Below are positions 56,143-64,000 of a DNA stretch of 64,000 nt, piece by piece; within the stretch, counting starts at the first letter, position 1; each line of letters starts with the position of its first letter. The stretch is from Papio anubis. Taxonomy: Eukaryota; Chordata; Mammalia; Primates; Cercopithecidae. The translations under genes and the position numbers were made by a program. A model generated the notes under the pieces. It did no database searches, was not told where the DNA came from, and saw only the letters and a list, made by a program, of their open reading frames with translations. The stretch lies in contig NC_044976.1 of the NCBI RefSeq assembly GCF_008728515.1, positions 31,457,376-31,521,375 on the forward strand, given 5' to 3'.

Positions 56143-56357
56143 ATTGAGTATCCCTTATCCAAAATGCCTGGGACTAGAAGTGTTTTTAATTTTGGATTTT
56201 TTCAGGTTTTAGAATATTTGCATTATACTTACTGGTTGAGCATCCCAAATCCAAAAATCTGAAATGCTCCAATGAGCCTTTCCTTTGAGTATCATGTAGG
56301 TGCTCAAAAAGTTTGGGATTTTGGAGCATTTTGAATCTGGGATGCTCAATTTGTACT
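56143..56357. mobile_element. MER2-like (TcMar-Tigger) DNA transposon, second copy
   Basis: Near-palindromic ends: gattgagtatcccttatcca at the left and gggatgctcaatttgta at the right. Interior words are shared with 33968-34204. Confidence 0.6.
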
Positions 56358-57308
56358 AACACTTGCAACGGGTATTTCAGATGGCCTAGCACTCATTCTA
56401 TCTGACCCTAAAATAGCCTGAAGACTTGGCTTCAAAGGCAATGGAGACCAAACAGAACTTCTCCTTCTACCCCCTCAGCTTGGTCAATCGCTGATTTCCA
56501 CCTTATCATGAGAAGGGAGTATGTATTTTAACTTAAAAGACTTCTATTTACTGTTTGGCTGCAGTAGGAGTATGACAGAGCTCATGAAGTGAATAAAGAA
56601 TTTAAAGAAGCGGAGTAGATGATAACATGGATCATCTTCTTCCAACAAATTCTGTTCAACAAAGGGCAAAACGAGGTCACCTATAGAACACAGAGCACAC
56701 CCTCCAAGCCCCCAGCACTGAAGTCATGCTCACTGTGCTGTGTTCAGCAGGCCCAGCCATGTGGCCAGGGTGGAGACTGAAGGGTTCCCAAGGAACCATT
56801 TGCTCTAGAAACCGCCTCAGGGGAGCACTGCAGAGTGATGCCCAGTTAAACCATATCCAGGAGACAGCAGCAAACACAGCATACACCTGGTCCAAGCAAC
56901 AGGCCGTACTGCAGTGCGGTAAGCTGAGGACACAGTGCCCAGCCCTCATGGAAAGACCTGGGGCCACGCTTTACAATTTCTTTGGTTATATGTGGGCCCC
57001 CAAAGAAATTAATGCCACTCTGAAAGTGAGGAAGGTAAGAGATTTCACAAGCACCAGTTTGTTGACACCTAACTCCCGGGGCTGGGTAAGTGAAGGGTAG
57101 AAAAGTGACTGAGAGGGAGCTGGGGGGAGGAGAGGGGAGGGAGGGGAACAGGCGGGCTGAGCTCTATCTGGGACCCTGACAGAGTCCATCAATTAGAGGT
57201 TCATTTGGTTAACAATTTCTTTAAAATGCAAGTATACATCTTACAGTCATTCACACTTTACTGTGAATTACCTGACTCAGATAAACAGATTGCTTTCCTC
57301 CCAATTTA

Positions 57309-57334
57309 GGGACGGGGTCGGGGAGGGGGTGGGT
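57309..57334 (+). other. G-quadruplex motif
   Basis: Five G-runs of 3-5 with loops of 1-2 bases (GGG, GGGG, GGGG, GGGGG, GGG). A strong sequence match to the G4 pattern on the plus strand, antisense to PHC2. Confidence 0.6.
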
Positions 57335-57399
57335 AGTGACGGTTTTGGATCACAGGACACTAGATCCCAGAGGATTAAAGTTAGAAGGGCCCTGAGTTT

Positions 57400-57495
57400 A
57401 ACATCTTAAATGTCCTAGATGAAGCAGAGGTGAGGTGATTTACCCAAGGTCACAAAAGGCAGGCAGTGGCAGAACCCATACTAGAACCTAGTGCT
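57400..57495 (-). mobile_element. MIR fragment
   Basis: Reverse MIR-like: gaggtgatttacccaaggtc and ggcagtggcagaaccc. Confidence 0.55.
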
Positions 57496-59134
57496 TTAGA
57501 TGTTTCCGGGTGGGCCACACAGGTGGAGGGAGAGCTGCGCTGATTAGCCATGGATACCACCAGGGCACTTGGGAAAAGAGGATAGGACATGTAAACTGTA
57601 TTCTGGGACCTTCTGAGGCAGAGGTCAGATATCACGTGTGGGCTGGAGCATTTGGGTTCGGAAGCACAGGGTGATCTAGATGCGTGATTCCCAAATTGGG
57701 ATTCCTGGAGGACTAAGCAGGATCTTTGAATCTAGTTAATCAGGACGCACAAGCTGGATTCAATATTTCAAGAAGCCGAAAAGGAAACAGCACATATACA
57801 TACCTTCCGGAGGGCAAAACACGCTATTATTTAATACCATGTTACCATGTTTCCCAAATTCTAAAATGCGATCAGTGTTAAGATGACCCATTTCCCCCAC
57901 AAGGAATTTACATATTGATTATGTGTGCGTCTCAAGTACAGATTGTAAAAGTGTACATTTTAGAATAAAACGAGCAAATGCCATTTATTTGGAAAACAGT
58001 ATCTTATAAAACATGCACAAAATGAGCTCTTAGTGGTGGGAAAATTACAGACCCTTCCCACCTGGGGTCCTCTGAAAAGCAGAAGGCAGGGGGAACGTCC
58101 AATGTCTACAGCCTTTTCAAATCTGCTAAGGACAGAGCTGTCAGAGGGCAAGGACTCCTTGCCTTGACACAGCAGGCTGTGGCTCCCTCACACGGACACC
58201 ACCACTGCCCTGCCCCTCACACCTCCTCTGAAGAACCTCTCCCACAGAAGGGAAGACACAGCAGTGACAGGAGGACCCCATGGGGCTCTTTGCTGAGAAA
58301 AGTGGTGAGCTTTTCAGTTTGAGGATGACTGAGATCCATACCTGGGTTCCTTGCAGGGGGCTGGCCAGCAGGATGAAGGAGAGGCCGAGCCAGGGGACCC
58401 TCTAGCCCTGCCCTCAGCGTCACTGCAAAATGCCCTTGCTGGGTCTGGGTTGAAAGGCTTGGAGAGCTTATTGGATTTTAAGCATCTGGGTTGACCAGCT
58501 TCAGTTAAGGCATCTAGCAGGGAGGGGGCTCCTCCCTTGCTGGCAGCCATTACCATACAGCTGACTTTCATGCTGTCTCTCAGGACACAGGCAAAGAGAA
58601 CGGCCCTTCTGACTCACCCACAATCCCCAGCTAAAGTGTACATAAGCTGAATTGTAAACAGCTGAATGTGCTCCAAGCTGCCACCCCCAGCTACGCAGGA
58701 AGGAATCAATGGAGCAAACAGCCACCCTCCCCCCACCCCATGCAGTTCAGGACAACGGGAGCAGTGGGGGATTTCCAAACAGCTGCTTGAACGCTTCCCA
58801 GCCCACAGGCTGAGGACTGCAAGAGGGGCCTGAGCTCAAACTCAGCAGCCGCACCTGCAGGACCAGAGTGACTTCCACCAGGTCAACACACCACGGAATA
58901 ATAGCTGGCCCTGGCTGCAGGGAGTCAGGGAGGAGTTTTCAAAGAGTTCTACTTAACCCTGGTGATGGAGGCCATTCCACTGGTATCCAATGCCAGGGTC
59001 GAGGGCTCCCAGATAGTCTCACATCATAGTGCTCCGGCCCATGCTATGATTTCAAAATGCAAAATGTCTAGAACCAATGGGAGAGGTTCCACAGTACACA
59101 CCAAGATCAGGGGAGATAAAAGGAAGAACGGCAG

Positions 59135-59330
59135 AGTAGTAAGAGCATGGGCTCTGGGGACCAGACCTGGACTCATATTCTGGTCCATCTTTGGTTATCT
59201 GTGTGACTTCAAGCACTCACTGCCTGTTCTGAGTCTTGGTTTCTCCATCTGTAACCACAAGGCTCATACTACCTATCTGTCTGGGAGGTTTCAGTAAATA
59301 TTATATATGTAAAATGCCTGGCACTGAATA
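59135..59330 (+). mobile_element. MIR
   Basis: Nearly full forward MIR: taagagcatgggctctgggg, gttatctgtgtgacttcaag and aaaatgcctggcactgaata. Confidence 0.7.
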
Positions 59331-59396
59331 CACGCAGAAGCTGTGCTACATGGCAGTTAAGACTGTGGGATTAGAAAGACTCTAGGTGGCCAGGTG

Positions 59397-59525
59397 CGGT
59401 GGCTCACACCTGTAATCCCAGCACTTTGGGAGGCTGAGGGGGTGGATCATGATGTCAAGAGATCGAGACCATCCTGGTCTCGACAGAGCGAGACTCTGTC
59501 TCAAAAAAAAAAAAAAAAAAGAAAA
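59397..59525 (+). mobile_element. Alu with large internal deletion and target-site duplication
   Basis: The Alu head through gagaccatcctgg joins directly to the right-arm end (cgacagagcgagactctgtc), with about 160 bp missing. The flanks agaaagactctagg and agaaagattctagg mark the insertion. Confidence 0.9.
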
Positions 59526-59539
59526 AGAAAGATTCTAGG

Positions 59540-59660
59540 CTTAAATCCTATTCTGTAATGCCGGGCAAGTTACTCTAGGCCCGTTTCCTCATCTATAAAA
59601 TGGGGTACTTATCTGTCTTACATATAGCTGTGGAGTGAGGATGAAATAACGTAATGCCAA
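59540..59660 (+). mobile_element. MIR fragment
   Basis: Forward MIR: gccgggcaagttactctagg, tttcctcatctataaaatgg. Confidence 0.6.
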
Positions 59661-60641
59661 CATAACACACTGGACTAGGCTGAGCTTGGACACAGTGCCA
59701 ACGTCACTGAGACCTGTGAGAAGATTAGGAAATCATCCTAATCTCACTCTACACTGAGTCTGGTCTCTTACAGCCCCAGAGCAGGGCTAATCTTTCTGTG
59801 GCCCAAACTGAGGTATCTGAGATTTGTGTTCCTCAGATGCCTTGGTCTATGCCGGGAGTCCTGTGCTTGCTCTCTTGAGGTCAGGCTTCAGGAAGAAATG
59901 TTACCTCCACTGTGACTGCAACGTAACAGAAATGCTTCTGCCCTAAAGGGCAAAGCAAAGTCTCAAGTCACGTTCAATGGCTAGTAATCTAAAGGACAAG
60001 AAGACAAGCACCAGATTCTCTTTCTATGCAGTTTTTTCATAAAGGGGGTTTGAAGCAGACAGTGCAGAAGAACCCTAGAAACCAGAAAAAAGTTAACTTT
60101 GAGACAAATAAAAGGAAGCACTGCTTTACCTAGAAAATACTAAATTTATGTAACTTGTAATGCCAGATGATTTAGCCTATGAAAAGAAATTAGTTTAAAA
60201 GGCTAAAAATAAACCCAGTTTAAAGATAAACTCATGGAAGATGGATTTCTACCAGTTTACAAAATAAATCTAGAAATGTTTAGTAAACTCTCCAGTTATT
60301 TTCAGGTTGATAACAGGGAAAGGCAGCCATGTTCCCCAATATGATGACTATTTTTTTTGGTTCTCAACTGCAGGATCACTTATATTGTTAGATAAATGTC
60401 GGGGGAGGCTGCAGGAGGGAACACTAAGCCTCAGTTGTCCTGTCTATATTATGGACTACATACTCCATACCTTGCAAATCAGTCCTACTGATCATTTCTG
60501 CTTATGGAAACATTACTCCTTTCCTCCTTATAACCCTTGTCTAAGCTTCCAGTCACCCTATTTTGCCACCAGTCAACTGACAGAACAGATTAATACTTAT
60601 TACTGGAGGCCTCAAAATGTGGATTTAATCAAATTTTTAAA

Positions 60642-60930
60642 TTTTTTTTTTTTTGAGATGGGGTCTTGCTCTGTCACCCAGGCTGGAGTGCAGTGGCATG
60701 ATCACGGCTCACTGAAACCTTGACTGCCCAGACTTAAGCGATCCTCCCACCTCGGCCTCCTGAGCAACTAAGACCACAGGTGTGTGCCACTCTGCCCAGC
60801 TAATTTTTTTTTTTTTTTAATTATCTGTAGAGGCAAGGTCTTGGTATATTGCTCAGGCTGGTCTCAAACTCCTGCACTCAAGTGATCCTCCTGCCTCGGC
60901 CTCCCAGGCATGAGCCACGGTGCGTGGTCC
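60642..60930 (-). mobile_element. Alu
   Basis: Diverged minus-strand Alu, missing a few bases near its end (ctcccaggcatgagccacgg). Confidence 0.88.
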
Positions 60931-62379
60931 CAATTTTTTTTTTTTTAAAAAGTAGTTGCTTCGTATTAGTTTTGTTTTAATTTAAAGTATCATTTGCTTT
61001 GATTGTTCAAAAATGTCTTAATATAGCTGTGTGGCTTTAGGCCACATATGGATGGTTTCAAATATGCTAAAGATACCAGTAACTAGGGATAATTATATAG
61101 TATTTGAGACATAACAGCCATGCAACTAGAGTTTTAAAAATAACTCAAGCAGTCACGAACTTTCATTTTGTTGCCAACAGTTCCAATATTCAGTATCAGG
61201 CCTGGTCCTCCTAATCTACTGGAGAAGAGTTGGTTATGGCATGGCATCTAACAGTCATCTCTTCTTAATACAAATAATAAATTTCACTGCTAAGAAGATA
61301 ATCATCTGGGAAAAAAAAAACAGACATTTGCTTATGTTTCAAAGAAAGTCATAATAGCAAACTGGGACTCTCTTCAACATCTGGATTCATCTCAGAGCAC
61401 TGGCAATCTGCGCTTAACAGCAGTCATGTCTTTACCAGATGTAGAAAGAATGTTCTCTTCTTTTGGACTTACCTAAATATCATTTGGAAATTGGAAGAAT
61501 AGGAAAACATATCCTTCTTCACTAACTATAAAAATAATTTGGAAGAAGGAAAAAAAAAAAACCTTTAAGTTTTCTATGCTGGTCTACATGTTCTTACAAT
61601 GAATCTCAGAGCAACAGTTTATGACTTAAATTATATGCTGTGTTCCTTAGTATACTTATTTCTTCAAAAACTAGTAATTCTAAATTGTATAATTCTTGAC
61701 TATTATAAAATAGCCCATTTCTTGACCATGTCAGTTATATTGGACTTTTGTTACTGATGGGGAAAAATCCAGAATTTGTGATAATTATGTCTTGGATATG
61801 CAAATGGTTGATTATTTTCCTAACAATTCCCAAAATATCCACATCATAAAGCAGAATTAAAGATGGTTTGCCTCCGAATATCTTTAGAAATATCAAATCA
61901 GTGTTCTGATGTGGCTAGTAATTCAAATGAAAAATTTTAAATAAGTCAGTGCTTCAAATGAAGCCAGCCTCTGAGTTGTGAATAAGTAGTTATCTTAAAT
62001 AGGCAACTTTAAAAAAAAAAAAACAGAAAACATACTCAAAAAGGGTTTTAAGTGGTGACTCATAGTTTAAACCATGCCCTAAAAACATTTAAAGCAAATC
62101 TATGTGTTCAGACTCCCATCTTGAGGGGTAGTTTAGTTTTGGGTTCCATGAAACAAGGTGTTAAATTCCCAAAGGGAGAGCCATTTCTGTCATCAGTCCC
62201 CATCAGAGTAGACTGCATAACGCAGTCAGTTCTCACCCTGCTTTCCCACAGGGCTGGGGACTGTGGGGAGGTGGGGAGGGTGGGCAGGCTCTGAGGGAGA
62301 CCTCACTCCAGAACAGCCTCCTGAGGGGTACACAAAAGCCTCTCTCTACAACCACTTTTGTGAGATTCCTCCTGACCAC

Positions 62380-62384
<5 letters not shown>

Positions 62385-62423
<39 letters not shown>
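62385..62423. repeat. (ATC)13 microsatellite
   Basis: Thirteen uninterrupted ATC units. It creates false poly-Ser and poly-His frames on the plus strand. Confidence 0.95.
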
Positions 62424-64000
62424 TTTCAGGAGCAAAATGGTACAAAACAAAGGGAATAAAAGAGAAATTATCAATTATGAAGACTTCTCATTCTCATTTC
62501 CCTACTCTTATCTCCAGTATGTGTCTTTTCAGAAGAGAATCTTTCTATGGCTGGAACTAAATCTGTCTGGAGATTAAATATTGAACAGCTGGGAGAAGTT
62601 TAATATAAATTTAGATTGACTCAAGAAAAGGGAAAAACTCTTGGTAAATACCGTGCTAATGATGAGCAGCATTACAGGAACTGGAGCCACCAACCTAAAC
62701 CCTAGGTTTTTTAAACTTTATTTTGGCTTGCTGATCCATGCTGGATGAAAGTGAGGAGGTGGGGGAACTTTGGTAAATGGTTACTGAACGCCTGCCTGAG
62801 GTCCACAGCCTAAGGGAGGACAGAGACTTAGGGGAAGAGTCTAAGGCAGTCAGGTCATCCCCTTTACACATTCACAACAGAGAAAAGTAGACCAAAAACA
62901 CCTAGAAGCACACCAGTAGGGGTTCCTAATTCTGAGACAATAATCGTGTTCTGTGTTTTTCCTTATATAAGAAAACGTAGGGAGAGAGCAGCCTATGTAA
63001 GAGCATGCAAGGCCAGACGTAAGAAGAGTTCAATTGTGTAAGATTGTCCATCTACTTACTCCTCTTAACACGCCCTCTCCCCCTGAAAGATCAGAACCAA
63101 GGTATCCAAAGTATCTGAGACAGGAAATGAGTAACACAGGAAAAAGGATGTGGTCTGAAAAAGAGTGGATTCTGGGGCTGAGCCAGAGCAAGTAACAGCC
63201 ACAGGGTCATAGCTGAGGGAAGGGCTTGGTGGCAGGAAGAGAAATCTCAGGGTCAGTCAGCTTAGACTAGAAAGTCCATGACAGAGGAGATATGTCTGGG
63301 GAAGCAGCAGAGCACCTTCCTAAGAGGCTCTTCTTCCCTGAAGGAGGCAGAGAATGCAGAAACAATGGCTGATGAGACCCACAGCCAGGAGAATGACTGT
63401 GACAGAAGGAAAGGGGCTGGAGGTCCCTCTTTACTCAGAGGGAAGAGTAAATAATATATATGGAGTGAGCTTGACAAAGGTAAATTAAAAATTAACCCAG
63501 GACCTGGGAGAGAGTGGAAAGGGCCAGGAGGTGGGGACATGACGAAACACCAACATTCATTAAGCACCTATGTGCCACATGTCAGTAAAGAACAGTTTGG
63601 GGGAAATAAGAAGGGGGTGAAAACAGGAGAGAAAACATAGTTGGACAACTGAGAAACTGACTCAAGTACAACAGAAAAGTGGACTAAGAAACTACCCCCT
63701 TTCTCAAGATTAAGGCTGGAGGAAAAAGATGTCTGTTCTTCCCTGTGTGCATGGACGAGCCTGGAAACAGATCTTGGGTGGGCTGAGAGGCAGAGCTCAT
63801 GTGATGAAGAGTGCCTGGAAAGAGCAGGTGCCAAAAGAGCACCACTCCCCATCTGCCCGACCTTCTGCGAAACAAGCCCGCCCTTGTGAGTGAGCCAAGC
63901 CAGAGGCCCCAGTTCCCGCCTTGCAGGGGCTGGAACTTGGGTGCAGAAATCACCAGTGAAAAACAGTTTCTCAGCTGGTTAGAAAGTGTGAGTACTCCCA

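Larger units (their letters stand above)
50743..64000 (-). other. PHC2 upstream intron, at least 13 kb
   Basis: Contains four Alus, a MER2-like element, MIR pieces, an (ATC)13 run and a G-quadruplex motif. No PHC2 coding exon was recognised on the minus strand. The non-coding first exon of the short isoform could be here but cannot be identified by eye. 53000-53850, 54300-56100, 57500-58950 and 61000-64000 show nothing assignable. Confidence 0.6.

Noticed and set aside
62263..62577. Open frames with poly-Ser and poly-His
   Set aside because: Simple translation of the (ATC)13 microsatellite.
1..64000. Bacterial, phage or other exotic gene system
   Set aside because: Spliced vertebrate genes, dense Alus and known synteny explain the window. 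No operon, ribosome-binding-site pattern, integrase or toxin-antitoxin gene was seen.

Overview
The window is vertebrate nuclear DNA and almost certainly primate. It has more than 30 Alu elements on both strands, old MIR, L2, L1M, MaLR and MER-type repeats, GT-AG introns, and only about 5% protein-coding bases. Two Alus (about 42930-43229 and 59397-59525) look AluY-like, which favours a catarrhine (human, ape or Old World monkey). The gene order ZNF362 > < A3GALT2 < PHC2 matches human chromosome band 1p35. From unverified memory, the A3GALT2 protein differs from the human one at a fair number of sites, so a non-human catarrhine is possible. Species is not settled here.

Layout. 1-19065 (+): 3' part of the C2H2 zinc-finger gene ZNF362. 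Five coding exons are visible (1024-1357, 2491-2715, 13278-13356, 13485-13643, 17273-17389), followed by a 1.65-kb 3'UTR with its poly(A) signal at 19042. 19066-25069: convergent intergenic DNA, mostly repeats. 25070-37375 (-): the complete five-exon coding region of A3GALT2, a GT6-family alpha-1,3-galactosyltransferase (isoglobotriaosylceramide/iGb3 synthase). It is an uninterrupted 340-codon frame and its terminal exon is extremely CpG-rich. 37376-39890: short intergenic/promoter interval. 39890-50742 (-): the last six coding exons of PHC2 (polyhomeotic-like 2, Polycomb repressive complex 1), with HD1, FCS zinc finger and SAM regions and a 1.2-kb 3'UTR. 50743-64000: one long PHC2 intron (or the region upstream of the short isoform) with no recognisable exon.

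The three genes are neighbours by synteny, not a pathway: a DNA-binding protein, a Golgi glycosyltransferase and a chromatin protein. I see no bacterial operon, CRISPR array, phage or new defence-like system.

The unusual content is structural. (1) An 86-bp segment at 12.67 kb recurs inverted inside a MER5-like element at 14.73 kb, where it also forms a 41-bp hairpin. (2) A direct duplication of about 390 bp flanks A3GALT2 exon 1. (3) A MaLR element keeps both LTRs, and its upstream LTR carries a block of internal sequence. (4) Two Alus are nested in an L1, each with its own target-site duplication. (5) A C-rich/G-rich tract abuts the last A3GALT2 exon. Repeat family names are from memory of consensus sequences; outer boundaries are approximate unless a target-site duplication is stated.
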